NCBI GenBank assembly: GCA_012934845.2
Contig: WNNJ02001666.1
Coordinates: 1-64,000 of the forward strand
Reading direction: 5' to 3'
Length of the DNA stretch: 64,000 nt
Source: Pomphorhynchus laevis
Taxonomy: Eukaryota; Acanthocephala; Palaeacanthocephala; Echinorhynchida; Pomphorhynchidae
Under the pieces are notes generated by a model. The model saw only the letters and a list, made by a program, of their open reading frames with translations, was not told the DNA's origin and made no database searches. Shown here one piece after another: positions 42,161-52,287 of the stretch (within the stretch, counting starts at the first letter, position 1; every line of letters starts with the position of its first letter). The translations under genes were made by a program, and so were the position numbers.

Positions 42161-43959
42161 TGTGTATTTTATCTTTGATGTTATATTATCTCACAACCTT
42201 TTTGTCGTCGCAAACTTTTTATGTCGCAAAATAAAGTTAATAATTTTATTTATTAATAAAATTAATAAGTATTTAAAAAGTAAGACAATTTATAAAATTA
42301 CTAATTATTAATAAAATTAATAAGTATTTTTGAAGTAATATAATTTATATTTTGCATTTAATTTTATGTTGTAGACTTGAATTCATGTATTTCTTTGTAT
42401 TAGTTATTGGTGGGTTTATAGGCATGATATGAAGTGATTGGCATGATATGCTTGAAAAGGTTTATAAACCATATCAATAGCAATGACGAGTTGATTTTAA
42501 AAATGTTTCTAGAACTGATTGAAGTGTGTGCGTGTTATGCGACTAGACTTTAACGTTTAATAAACACTGTTGTTTAAACTTGTTAATCGAAATATATAAA
42601 ATCAATGACTGAAGAGTTTAGGCAATGCAACAACCTCAATAATAATTGCCAACTTCACATGTTTGTTTTTCATCGCACGAGCAGGTATTCTGTATTGACT
42701 GAAATGGTATTATTGTAGTTTTTAATGTTAATCTGAACTTGTTTATATGATGTTTTTAGTAAATCTGTTGGATGTCTTATCATAGAGTGGAATAAAGCAC
42801 ACATTGAGTTTGGAAAAATCAATGGAGAAACGGAAGTGCAAGACTTCAAAAGAACTAAATATTGATGACAATTCGATCAAGAAGATGCAACCCATTCAAG
42901 GGTAATTATTAGTTAAATTCGACATAAATTCAACAAATTCAAAAATTAAATAAAATTTTGAGGAATTAGAGCCGATGGAAATAAAATCGCTCCTTATTAT
43001 TTTAAGGTCATTTGAGAATAAAACCAATACTATTTATAACTATAATGTTCAGCATTCCACAGGGATTTATCGTATATATCCTTTCCCCCATATGTCACTG
43101 TTGATAAAATTGGTATTCTAGCTACACACATAATTTGCTGTACGCTCCGCCAGCCTTATAATAACTTAATTTTCCTTCTTTTTACGCCAACCTAGCACAT
43201 TGCGGTAATAAGCACCTAGCTTTCTCGAAACATGCAGATATTTAAAGAATATATAAAAGATATCCCACAAATGGTTGCAAAATATATACAATTAAGTAAG
43301 GATTAACTTGTTGTTTGAAAAACGCCTTTATTCCTTCACGCGGCTGAACTACTAAATGCAGCTTCGTTATCCAGTTCGATACCTGATCCGTCGTGGTCTG
43401 TTTCCTCATAAATTGCAACAAGTTAAAATTTATCAAATTATACTGAAGAAATGGACACACTGCATTCATGCGGTGAGAACGGGTAGCCTCATGTGGGAAG
43501 ACAAATGATACGTTTAATCCGATTGCTCGACGAATCCACTGAGGGTCTCTTACACAAAAGTAAGAAGTCCTGTCCTTTTCAGACTAAACAACCTTTAGTA
43601 GAACTGGAGAGAAGCTTCTTCCCTTCATATATTATTCTGTCGAAATGCGTACGTTATTTTCCTTTACGTAGTCTACGCCCATTACACACCAGTAAATAGT
43701 CAAGTCCCTTTCTAACTAAACATTATTCGTTATTAGAACTTGGGAGAAGACTATGCACTTGTATACTGCCTTGTCTAGATGCTTACATTATTACCATTCA
43801 GCACATATTTTCCAAATATATTCAGTGCATAATTCTTCCACATTTCGCTTCTTCTATAGTCTTCTAATCGTTTAGTAAAAACGCACTTAGTTGTTCCGCT
43901 ACTTAAAAAAATAAATACGTCGGTAAGCGCATTGGTGTACCAAATACTAGCCACGTGTA
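42161..43959. other. Spacer with no clear gene
   Basis: AT-rich to 42600, then more balanced. At 42822-42901 an ATG opens MEKRKCKTSKELNIDDNSIK and KMQPIQG before a possible GT donor; this could be a small exon but has no family match. 43242-43469 (minus) and 43493-43699 (plus) are open but unrecognised. The balanced base composition from about 43000 may mark an older copy of the I/R1-like LINE. Confidence 0.25.
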
Positions 43960-45460
43960 TTACAAAAGAATTACGACCTCCTCAATCGAATACTATGTAG
44001 TTGTTATAACATGATACTTGGAATTTAAACATCAAAAACGCTCGTTGGATTAGTGCAATCATCCGCAGAGCGAATAACAAGTACTCAATTGATTTACTAC
44101 AATCCCCCTTTTTACATCAACTCTGTATTCTATTTGTATATTCTATTTGACGGATAAATTCTGTATTTTATTTCTATATTCGTATTGCCTATCATCAAGA
44201 CACTTTATACCCCATTTATCCACTAATCCACTCGTGTCTATTATGATTATAACAATTACAATTATTAGAGATCTGCGGCATATTTCAATCCAAAAGTCCA
44301 TTAGATACATTTACAAATAAGCGCTTACTCGTAAAATCCGCAAACATGTGTTTAGACGAAACTTATGGCCACGAAGTTTTCACGGGACGCTGGTGGACTC
44401 TCAGTACATTGAGCGGTAGTGAAATGTACCTGTTCTGTCAAGAAAACAGTCATCAGCTGTGTTTAGTTGTTTTGCTTGAGTCGCCACTGCATTCGACAGT
44501 ATTTCAATTCCTTTTGATATATCGTATCTTAGGTCACTCGGGTTACCTGCTAACGTTGTGATGGCAATACTACTGTATACGAAGACTACTCTAATTCATG
44601 CTCCTTATGTCGAGCTACTTCAACTCATATAAACGTATTTGTGCTATAAACATCTTTTGCATATCCGGGTGATATCACAGCCTTGTTATATGTACGCAGC
44701 TTTTAAAATGTGATATCTAAAATCAGGCAATGTTTTCAAGATTAAAAGATCAGTTACCTCATTTTTATCACATTATTAACTCCCCCGAAACGGAGATGGC
44801 TCATTCGCACGATGTCGCATTAGTGTGTGCTTTCGGGATCTGATTCCCCTCCAAATAGAAGGCTGGGAAAATAATCAGTAAATAAAACGGACACGTAGAT
44901 GCAAGAGCTTATGACAATAATTCACTTGATTAGGCGATAATTATCTAGTTTTCATAGGTAAGTTAATGTACATTCGGCTCCCTACATTTAGTAGTTGGTA
45001 AAATGCATAGGGTCTGTCAATAAGTAGCAGTCTGTGGCAATTTCCATTTATTTTTCGCTGCATGTGATTGCATTACCAGTCATTTTGTTATCTCGTCTTT
45101 TAAATCCCTCGGGTTGTCTAAGAGTGAGGTTAATAGCGTGTAAATGTTTACCAGCATTTTGCGAAGATGATCACAATGCGTATCATTTCTACCCAATTAT
45201 CGATGTGCTTCATGGCTTACTCTTTCTCCAAAATTATATTTAGCCGCTTCAATGCATCTTTATGAACATCATCTGCGCGATCAACATCTTGTTGATCGTG
45301 CAGATGGTGATAAGTTGTCAGAACAAAAACTCTTCACTTGTGACGTTAGCGGAATTTATGTACCTGTTTCATCTAATAATAAACGTCTCAGATTAATGAT
45401 TTATTATTGGCTAGAAATATACAGAAAAAATATTTGATTAAATATTTAATTTATTAATAT
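43960..45460 (+). pseudogene. I/R1-like LINE, second decayed copy
   Basis: Nucleotide similarity to the element at 1.1-4.3 kb in the same order: near 44035 AACGCTCGTTGGATTAGTGC matches AACTGGTCGTTGGATTAATG (2180); near 44325 GCGCTTACTCGTAAAATCCG matches GCGCTTGCGCGTAAAATCCT (3168); near 45099 TTTAAATCCCTCGGGTTGTC matches TCTCAGGTCCCTCGAGTTGC (3378); near 45160 GCGAAGATGATCACAATGCG matches TGAAGACGACCATGATGCG (3454). Large deletions and many changes make it older than the first copy. Confidence 0.6.
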
Positions 45461-45965
45461 ATTAATTATATATATTTAAATAAATTGGTGACACTTTTCT
45501 TCCATTTTAGTAATAAAATAAAAGTGTTTTATTTAGATGTCATCAAGGAATTATTTTATCTTAAGATTTTAATCCAAGATGTGTGCAACTGTCGAAAAGA
45601 CAGTTGAATAAAAATTATTATTCGTCTTGGCTTTTATAATTAAAAAGTATGAAGCATCTTGAAATGATCTTATTTAGCTAACTTATCAGTAGTTTCTTCC
45701 GTGCTAATTATTTTTAAATAATATTCTTCTTTAAACAATAATCGAGTATTTTATGTCTAAATATCAGATGTTTTGGAAAATGAATATATTGGATTAAACA
45801 AGAACTTAAAATTCCAATGAATTAATGCAAATTTATTACATACAACTTATAATAACACTTTATTCAACTGTTAAGGTGTCAGAACACCTTATTTTGAGAA
45901 ACGCTTTATTTATTAAAATTGAAAGTTTAACTGTAATCAGTTAAACAGTTTTAAAGTTATCGAGG
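45461..45965. other. AT-rich spacer
   Basis: No gene seen. It contains short inverted repeats such as CAACTGTCGAAAAGACAGTTG at 45587-45607 and GAACACCTTATTTTGAG at about 45890. Confidence 0.3.
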
Positions 45966-46256
45966 TTAAAAACTAAACAGCTTAAAAAGTAACTGTTGTG
46001 TTCCGCGAGTGGCTTCGCCTCTAAACGAGATTGGATTTCCGCCAACAAGTGCGCGCTTGATGAGGTCATTGATTGCGCTGTGGCGTGACTGTATACCTAC
46101 GAACTTGCGGTAGCTTAATCCATGTTGTCCAATGATTTCTATTTCAGCTCCACATGCACATACATGCGGCAGACAAACTGGAAAACCGATCCGCAGGGAA
46201 ACGGCAATAGGGAGTGATGACAAAATAACATGTCGTCTTTTACCTGCTATTAACAA
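45966..46256 (-). pseudogene. RT-element C-terminal fragment (zinc-knuckle type)
   Basis: Reads ILSSLPIAVSLRIGFPVCLP, HVCACGAEIEIIGQHGLSYR, SRHSAINDLIKRALVGGNP. This is the L-R-x-G-x-P-x-C-x-x-H-x-C-x-CG...HGLSC...RH...NDLI-x-RAL block that ends many invertebrate RT proteins; the last knuckle cysteine reads Y. It is a group distinct from family A, which has F/H-ALLC wording. Only this domain remains. Confidence 0.6.
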
Positions 46257-46439
46257 AATAAGAAAGGAATGACAATGTAAAAAATAATTGTGCTATAAAA
46301 ATGAAAATTAAAATTAAAATTAAAAGTAAAATTACAAAAATGTAAATTTCTTAATCTTGAGATTTTCTATAAATCAGATATTTTATATAGATTTTTATAA
46401 TTCAAAATTGTTAGGGAATTAAATATATGAATATATAGA

Positions 46440-47480
46440 ATTAATATTAAAAAGGTCATCATGATAAATCGTTATGTTATCATATTCCGGACCTTAATCC
46501 TCGACACAAAATGACAACGGAATGTAGTTTGATTATCTAGCATAATCCCTATAATAACACAAAGTATAGTTAACTATACTTTGTGTTATAGTAACACAAA
46601 CTTGTTTTACTATCCATAACAAGTTTCCACTTAACTGTATTCTTAGATTTTATCTGTATTTGCTATTAAAACTGGAATTTACTTATCTGTATTTGCTATA
46701 ATAACAAAACTTGACTTAATTTTATTGACGATAAAATCTGTAATGGCATAAACGTTTGATTTTAGAACGCAAATATTAGCTATAAATTTCTAAAAGATAT
46801 CTACAACGTTCTAAGATAAAAAGAAAGGAAATATATTTTTGCTCAACATCTCATGAATAGATCACTTAACTAAAGCTACATTTAAATTTTAATATGATAA
46901 TTTTTCAATATTAAAAATAATTTTTATGAGCGAATTATAAGGTTGTAGCCCCTATTCCTCAACACAACATTGCAGAGGATCAATTACATACCACTGATTT
47001 ATTCCATTGATTTATGTATAGTCAAGCATGCATTCATATACTAAATTAGTAGGACGTTGCTTATATACAAAGTATGTCACTAAATACTTAATAACAAATA
47101 CAAGCGTTCTTGATATATTCCAATCTACTAAGTATTTTGTACTTTATATAAATAAAAAGATATTTTAATCTTTAGATTTTTAATAATTTAGATTAATTAT
47201 CATATAAAATAAAGAATATAAAATATAAAATATTTCACATATAATATACTTTATATAATGTATAATATACTGAATTAACAAATTCGAATTTAATTAAGCG
47301 ATTGATAAATAATATAATATGATATAATATGATAATATAATATGCATCAGAATTAAAATTAGAGATCATATTGGGGAGCTGCTATTTTATCTTGTTTTGG
47401 CACCTTTTTTTTAAACCTACATAACAGTAAGGTTTATGATTTATGGTTTCTGATTTCTTGTTAACTCCTATCAAAATAAG
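46440..47480 (+). repeat. Dispersed interleaved-stem repeat, copies 3-5
   Basis: Three diverged copies at 46450-46545, 46925-47000 and 47340-47435. Copy 3 keeps ATATTCC pairing with GGAATGT (seven pairs including one G-U) and CGTT with AACG, sequences different from copy 1. Copies 4 and 5 keep the loop wording (CCTATTCCTCAACACAACAT in copy 4) but have lost one or both helices. Confidence 0.45.
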
Positions 47481-47980
47481 CATTTTATGTGCTAGTAAAG
47501 GACTTATTTACATACATTGAAGGATTGTCTATATACATTGAAAAACCTTTCTTGCATTAAAGATCCCGTGTCAAAAATTACACAAACTTATGAAAAATAT
47601 CTTTTGAACACGAAAGCAACGCTGAACTAATAATATTCAAGCAATGTTACATTGAAATTCTTATATATTAAATACCTGTGAATTCTGTTTTTACTATTTA
47701 ACGATAAGTCAATAATATTGACATTATGCATTGGTACGACAATATTTTCTGCTATAAAAATCATCAAAATATAATTAAAAATAAATTTAATGAGTGGAAG
47801 TTCTTGCTAAATGTGTAGTTCATTTACCATGTATAGAGTAAGATATTACACCATATATTAAAATTTCATGTAAGAAATACAACATTAGTATGTACTTGAC
47901 CTTACTGTCATGTAGGTTTGAGAAATAAAAAAATAAAAAAACTGCTGTCGGTATACTTAACTTTATTACACTCAACAATC
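47436..47980. other. AT-rich spacer
   Basis: No gene or structured motif recognised. Confidence 0.3.
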
Positions 47981-47984
47981 AGTA

Positions 47985-48085
47985 TACCATTCGTCACTAC
48001 TATACTTCAGAGATGACCGGAAGCGCTCATCAGTAGTATGAACAATCTCGATGACGTTTCGGCTGCCTGCGTGATTTTTGAATAA
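47985..48085 (-). ncRNA. Hammerhead core in interleaved order, degenerate copy
   Basis: Minus strand in order: GGCAGCC-GAAAC, GAGAU, UACUA-CUGAUGA, AUCUC, G-UA, UAGUA. Stem I (UAGUA/UACUA) and part of stem III (GAGAU/AUCUC) pair; stem II no longer does. An outer AUCAC/GUGA pairing encloses it as in the copies at 48.6 and 49.0 kb. Confidence 0.4.
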
Positions 48086-48394
48086 GAGAATTCCAATAAA
48101 TTGCTGAAGTTTGAGTGGCAAAAAAGCTCGTAAACTGGAAGCTAGCTTATCAGACAATCTCTATCCATATCAAACGATTCATTTGTCGCTGTATCACGCC
48201 GTTCTTTTGATCTTTTAAAACATTCGCCATGTATATATTGCAGTTTGCATCAAAGATGTTTAAAAAACAACGGTCAAGGATTCCATTGGAAGGCGGTAAT
48301 ATGTTAAAAACTGTTGTCGGTAAAATATACATATAGATAATTGGTATAATGTAGAACCAGACAAACGAGTACGTATATTTAATTAAATCGACAA

Positions 48395-48445
48395 ATTTGG
48401 CAAAACGTTTCGGCACTATGCCTTCTTCAGTAATCACTGATAACT
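48395..48445 (-). ncRNA. Minimal hammerhead motif, canonical order
   Basis: Minus strand: CUGAAGA, A, stem II GGCA/UGCC with loop UAG, GAAA, CG (one-pair stem III), UU. Core bases are all present. Stem I pairing (GUGAUUA against UUGCCAAA) is poor, so activity is doubtful. Confidence 0.4.
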
Positions 48446-48599
48446 TGCAGTTAAGCATCTGAAAGTTTGATCCTCTGGTTGTTAAGGATGGTCTACATCA
48501 CAAATTGTAGGATTTAAGAGCTAACGCCACCCACAATTTCAGCTAAATGTCGGAAATGCATTTTTACAATGTCACAGAGGCAGCAGAAACAGCGTGTGA

Positions 48600-48692
48600 T
48601 AGTTCATCACTAAAGCAGTCGAAACGTACCCTAACCACTTCATCCGACTGACGATGACTGCTGGGTGGTTAGGAACGTCTCAGATTGATACA
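48600..48692 (+). ncRNA. Hammerhead core in interleaved order (gamma family, copy 1)
   Basis: In order: GCAGUC (stem II), GAAA, CGUACC-CUAACCAC (stem III), UCCGA (stem I), CUGACGA at 48648-48654, U, GACUGC (stem II), GUGGUUAG-GAACG (stem III), UC, then UCAGA (stem I). GCAGUC/GACUGC pairs perfectly and CUAACCAC/GUGGUUAG perfectly; stem I has one mismatch. Predicted cleavage after 48679. The second copy is 390 bp downstream. Confidence 0.55.
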
Positions 48693-48989
48693 TTGGACTG
48701 ATGGAGCTGATGATCGAATTCCAGTTATTTAGCAGCAAATATGGATTAAAAATCAATTGTAGCCAGCTTTGGCTCTTGGACCCAGTTTCAAGCGAACTTT
48801 CGCAATAACAATTTTTAAAATGACGCATTCTTTTTTGAATCCTGTGATAAATTTAGTGCCCTCGTAATCAACGGATACACATTTGTGCCTTATATAAAGA
48901 ATAACTAGAAAGTACACACACAACAAGCCAGTAAACACGCTTCTGCACCTGAGTTTCGTATAGCATCGTGAAGAATTGCTGGTGTCTTT

Positions 48990-49085
48990 ATAGTTATCAC
49001 AAAAGCAGTCGAAACGTACCCTAACCACTTTATCCGACTGACGATGACTGCTGGGTGGTTAGGTACGTCTCGAAGTGATACATTA
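48990..49085 (+). ncRNA. Hammerhead core in interleaved order (gamma family, copy 2)
   Basis: Same layout as 48600-48692: GCAGUC-GAAA-CGUACC-CUAACCAC, UCCGA-CUGACGA (49038-49044)-U-GACUGC, GUGGUUAG-GUACG-UC-UCGAAG. Here stem III lengthens to CGUAC/GUACG plus CUAACCAC/GUGGUUAG with one bulge. The outer helix UAUCAC/GUGAUA is perfect. Predicted cleavage after 49069. Confidence 0.6.
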
Positions 49086-49364
49086 GACTGATGGAGCTGG
49101 TGATCTAAGTCTAGTTATTTAGCAGCAAATATGGATTAAAAATCAATTGTAGCCAGCTTTGGCTCCTGAACCACAGTTTCAAGCGATTTTTCGCAATAGC
49201 AATATATATTGTTATTGCGAAAAATATACTCAGGTGCAGAAAGCATTTTTATACATCCATTTGATTTTTGGAAAACTGACACTCCGGATCATCCATTGAA
49301 TGATACATAAGTAAAAATTGCCGTAAGTAGATAAAAAACAGCAAATGAAGACCAAGAGCAATTT

Positions 49365-49404
49365 CTTGTAAAGCTTTCGGGCTAACTGCCCTTCTTCAGT
49401 ACAT
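49365..49404 (-). ncRNA. Minimal hammerhead motif, canonical order (Penelope type)
   Basis: Minus strand: UGUA (stem I), CUGAAGA, A, GGGC/GCCC stem II with loop AGUUA, GAAA, GC (one-pair stem III), UU, UACA (stem I, perfect with UGUA). All invariant bases are present. Confidence 0.55.
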
Positions 49405-49485
49405 TTACAAAAAAAAATACAGTTCTGATTAGCGCAAAAAATAGTAATGAAAATCAAATTGTTCAATACAACTAGCAGAGAGAAA

Positions 49486-49752
49486 TATAAATAACCCAAT
49501 TTCGGAACTCATATTAACGGCAAGTGGTATATGTGCTCGTCATTTAATTGTTGGTCTACCAAAACTGTCCGATCCAAAACATTTCACTTTGTTTTTCGCT
49601 TAGCCGTGTCAGAAACATTTGACACGGCAAATGTCCCTGTCAGCAAACAGGGAAATGTTTTGGATCGGACAGCTCATGGCAGACCAACAATTAAATGCCG
49701 AGCACATATCACTTGCTGTGAATATATGAGTTCCGAAATTGGGTTATTTATA
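49486..49752. repeat. About 267-bp palindrome
   Basis: Arms of about 100 bp (49486-49582 and 49658-49752) are roughly 90% reverse complementary (CCAATTTCGGAACTCATAT at the outer part, TTGTTGGTCTACC further in, CCGATCCAAAACATTT inside). The 75-bp centre holds two more hairpins, GCCGTGTCA/TGACACGGC and CCCTGTCAGCAAACAGGG. It marks a head-to-head junction of repeat units in the hammerhead zone. Confidence 0.75.
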
Positions 49753-49756
49753 TTGG

Positions 49757-49985
49757 AGGTTTGATTCAACCAGTGATATATGTGCTCGGCATTTAATTGT
49801 CGGTCTGACAATTTCATGCAGTGTAGAAGCATGAAATTCTCTATATATAGATAGAAGAGGATAGGTGTAATAGACAGTCCTGGTTGAATCAAACCTCGAA
49901 TTTATTGGTTCTTTGAGGATCCCAGGCGGCAGTGCTGCTTTTAGAGATGTTATTCAACCAGGACTGTATATTACACCTATCTGCA
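49757..49985. repeat. Nested inverted repeats next to the canonical hammerhead array
   Basis: GAGGTTTGATTCAACCAG at 49757 is repeated in reverse complement near 49880-49898, and GATAGGTGTAATA...CCTGGTTGAAT at 49858-49893 is reverse-complemented at 49951-49982. The latter string is part of the hammerhead unit, so partial units here are inverted against the array that follows. Confidence 0.65.
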
Positions 49986-50017
49986 TCTCGATATATAGAG
50001 AATTCCATGCTTCATCA

Positions 50018-50066
50018 CTGCAAGACGGCATACGGTTTCGGCTTTGAGAAGCCTCATCAGTTGCAG
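50018..50066 (-). ncRNA. Type I hammerhead ribozyme, canonical order, copy 1
   Basis: Minus strand: CUGCAA (stem I), CUGAUGA, GGCUU/AAGCC stem II with loop CUCA, GAAA, CCG UAUG CCG (stem III, one mismatch), UC, then UUGCAG (stem I, six perfect pairs). Cleavage would fall between 50024 and 50023. Open at stem I, hence type I, as in the schistosome and retrozyme hammerheads. Confidence 0.75.
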
Positions 50067-50364
50067 CACATACAATGAATCCACATGAAAAACATACTAT
50101 ATATAGATTAAAGCAGAAAGAATTCACTATATGCTAATTGCATGACGTAGCTATCACTTTCGAAGTCAATACAATTCAGTGAATTCTTTTCAATGTAATA
50201 GACATCGGCAGGATCATTAATTGATCAATAAAATAAACAAGAAAAGAAGTACTGCTGCCTGGGATCCTCAGAGAATCAATAAATAAATTAGAGATGTGAT
50301 TAGACCAGGACTGTCTATTACACCTATTTGACCCTCTATATATAGAGAATTTCATGCTTCATCA

Positions 50365-50412
50365 CTGCAAGACGGCATGTCTTTCGGCTTTGAGAAGCCT
50401 CATCAGTTGCAG
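50365..50412 (-). ncRNA. Type I hammerhead ribozyme, canonical order, copy 2
   Basis: As copy 1 with perfect stems I and II; stem III reads GACAUGCCG and no longer pairs, so this copy is likely weaker. Confidence 0.65.
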
Positions 50413-50712
50413 CACATACAATGAATCCACATGAAAAACATACTATATATAGATTAAAGCATAAAGAATTCACTATATGCTAATAGCATGACCTAGCTTT
50501 CGCTTTCGAAGTCAATACAATGCAGTGAATTCTTTTCAGTGTAATAGACATCAGCGGGATTATTAATTGATCCATAAAATAAACAAGAAAGGAAGCACCG
50601 CCGCTTGGGATCCTCAGAGGATCAATAAATAAATTAGAGATGTGATTCAACCACGACTGTCTATTACACCTATCTGACCCTCTCTATATATAGAGAATTT
50701 CATGCTTTATCA

Positions 50713-50755
50713 CTGCAAGACGACATATCGTTTCGGCTTTGAGAAGCCTCATCAT
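50713..50755 (-). ncRNA. Type I hammerhead ribozyme, truncated copy 3
   Basis: Stem II (GGCUU/AAGCC) and stem III (CGA UAUG UCG, perfect) are present and UC-UUGCAG follows, but the unit is cut within the first core block (AUGAUGA in place of CUGAUGA) and the first strand of stem I is lost. It shows what stem III looked like before the other copies changed. Confidence 0.6.
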
Positions 50756-51269
50756 ATATGATATATATCATCCTTAAATATATATATTGAAATTTTGATT
50801 GCTATTTTATTCTGCACGCTACTTTAATCATATCCATAGGTTAACAGCAGTACGCTACATTTCAGTATTGGTGGACTTCATCATCTATTGATCCAATATT
50901 CAGTTTTCTGACGAGCACGGGGCTAGCAATATGTTGCAGAACGCGGGCGAAACTAAAACGGTTGTGGCAATGTTTCCGTTAGTAGTAAGAGTGTATGAAA
51001 TTGGATGTCATGAAGGAAGGATTCTGTAGCTTGTTTTCAATGCGAAAGTCACATTGTTTTACCTAGCAACTACTCAATAGATAAATAATCATCCATCAAA
51101 GTATAACTAGCCCGATTAAAATCGATCTTCACGATCGATTATATATAGTAGTAGTGCCCGGATGTGCTGAGTAGACAACGGTCCAGGATTTCTTTCGAAA
51201 TACGGCATCTAGACAAAATTGTGTTGCTTTTTAGACTGAACAATTATGCAACTTGTCGGAAACGCCTTT

Positions 51270-51372
51270 ATTCACAGTCACACAGGCAACCGAAACGACC
51301 AGTGAGTCCTTCATTCTGCTGATGAATGTTGTCGGGTACTCATTGGTCGTCTAGAAGTGACATTGTGACTGA
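51270..51372 (+). ncRNA. Hammerhead core in interleaved order (delta family, copy 1)
   Basis: In order: GGCAAC (stem II), C, GAAA, CGACCAGUGAGU (stem III), UUCUG (stem I), CUGAUGA at 51319-51325, AU, GUUGUC (stem II), ACUCAUUGGUCG (stem III, 12 pairs), UC, UAGAA (stem I, five pairs with one G-U). An outer helix GUCAC/GUGAC closes the whole. Predicted cleavage after 51351. All invariant hammerhead bases are present. Confidence 0.6.
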
Positions 51373-51635
51373 AAGTCGTGAATCGAAGTCCAGTCTATCG
51401 AGCAACACCATTTAGTACAAATGCAGTATTTTGTAAAAAAATCCTGGACCGTTGTTTACTTAGCACATCTGTGCACTACTATTATACCTGCCGTATCCAT
51501 TAAGGATCCAACGAGTGCAGCGACAATTCAGCAACAACCTCTGCCTAATGTTTAAGGATGGTCCGCAGAGCAATTCGATTGGGTAAAGAGCGATAGCCTC
51601 AGACAATTAAGCAAAGTGTCGGAAACGTCTTTATT

Positions 51636-51765
51636 CACAATGTCACACAGGCAACCGAAACGGCCAGTGAGTACTTCATTGTACTGAGGAGTGTTGCCGG
51701 GTACTCATCATTTCGATGCTGAAGTGTTTTTCTAGAAGTGACATGGTGATTGAAAATCGTGAATC
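51636..51765 (+). ncRNA. Hammerhead core in interleaved order (delta family, copy 2)
   Basis: GGCAAC/GUUGCC (stem II) is perfect here and CUGAGGA fills the core. An insertion containing CATTTCGATGCTGAAGTG interrupts the second strand of stem III before TCTAGAAGTGACATGGTGA, so this copy is probably inactive. Confidence 0.45.
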
Positions 51766-52018
51766 GAAGTGTAGTCTATCGAGCAACACCATTTAGTACA
51801 AATGCCGTATTTTGTAAATAATCCTGGACCGTTGTCTACTCAGCACATCCGTGCGCTACTATTATACATACCGTATCCATTAAGGATCCAACGAGTGCAG
51901 CGACAATTCAGCAACAACCTCTACCTGGTGTTATTAAAGATGGTCCGCACAGCAATTCGATCTGGTAAAGAGCGTAAGCCTCAGACAATTAAGCAAAGTG
52001 TCGGAAACGCCTTTATTC

Positions 52019-52090
52019 ACAATGTCACACAGGCAACCGAAACGGCCAGTAAGTACTTCATTCTACTGATGAGTGTTGCCGGGTACTGGT
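52019..52090 (+). ncRNA. Hammerhead core in interleaved order (delta family, truncated copy 3)
   Basis: GGCAAC-C-GAAA-CGGCCAGUAAGUAC, UUCUA-CUGAUGA-GU-GUUGCC, GGUAC, then the unit ends at about 52085, before the cleavage site. Stem I strand UUCUA here would be a perfect match to UAGAA of copy 1. Confidence 0.45.
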
Positions 52091-52114
52091 ATGAAAATCA
52101 TGATCATTGAAAGT

Positions 52115-52225
52115 AACTTTTCGAGTGAGAAACAAAGGAAGACACGAGAGCAACACTGGATTGAACAGTTGATGAAAGACTTAAATACCAACAGTCACTG
52201 CTGTCTTCCGTTATCATTGGTTAAA
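52115..52225 (+). pseudogene. Penelope-like element, GIY-YIG C-terminal tail
   Basis: Plus strand reads SSEKQRKTREQHWIEQLMKD and LNTNSHCCLP before a stop. R-x-x-x-E-x-x-W-I-x-x-L matches the helix and tail of Penelope-type GIY-YIG nucleases (compare EKEDFWIKTLNSMYPLGLND at 16.0 kb). A minimal hammerhead follows about 70 bp downstream, the place where Penelope-like elements carry theirs. Confidence 0.5.
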
Positions 52226-52287
52226 TAGTATTACGTTCATTCTCAAATTATTTCCTTTGCTGTAATGTACATGTTCTTTGTTTTATT

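Larger units (their letters stand above)
49945..50760 (-). repeat. Tandem array of about 347-bp units, each with a canonical hammerhead
   Basis: Two and a third units; the hammerheads are 347 and 348 bp apart. Units share ACTGTCTATTACACCTATCT, TATATATAGAGAATTTCATG, GGGATCCTCAGAGGATCAAT and a spacer with no coding capacity. Small tandem repeats with one type-I hammerhead per unit are what is described as animal retrozymes. The array ends in TATATGATATATATCATCC at 50755. Confidence 0.7.
51150..52100 (+). repeat. Tandem array of 365-382-bp units (delta family) with interleaved hammerheads
   Basis: GGCAACCGAAAC recurs at 51285, 51650 and 52032. Units share TCCTGGACCGTTGT, TATCCATTAAGGATCCAACG, AGTGCAGCGACAATTCAGCA, TGTCGGAAACG and CACAATGTCACACAGGCAAC. 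51150-51230 is a partial unit in reverse orientation, and another reversed unit is at 52630-52815. No coding capacity; the 102-codon frame across part of it is chance. Confidence 0.7.

Noticed and set aside
42822-42901. Short exon MEKRKCKTSKELNIDDNSIK
   Set aside because: ATG and a donor-like GT are present, but there is no homology, no partner exon and no coding bias; could be chance.
48301-48458. 102-codon minus-strand frame 48150-48458 as a membrane protein
   Set aside because: Hydrophobic, but it reads straight through a hammerhead-like core and AT-rich repeat sequence; no family match.
51802-52110. 102-codon frame as a gene
   Set aside because: It runs along a delta repeat unit and through its hammerhead core; no family resemblance.
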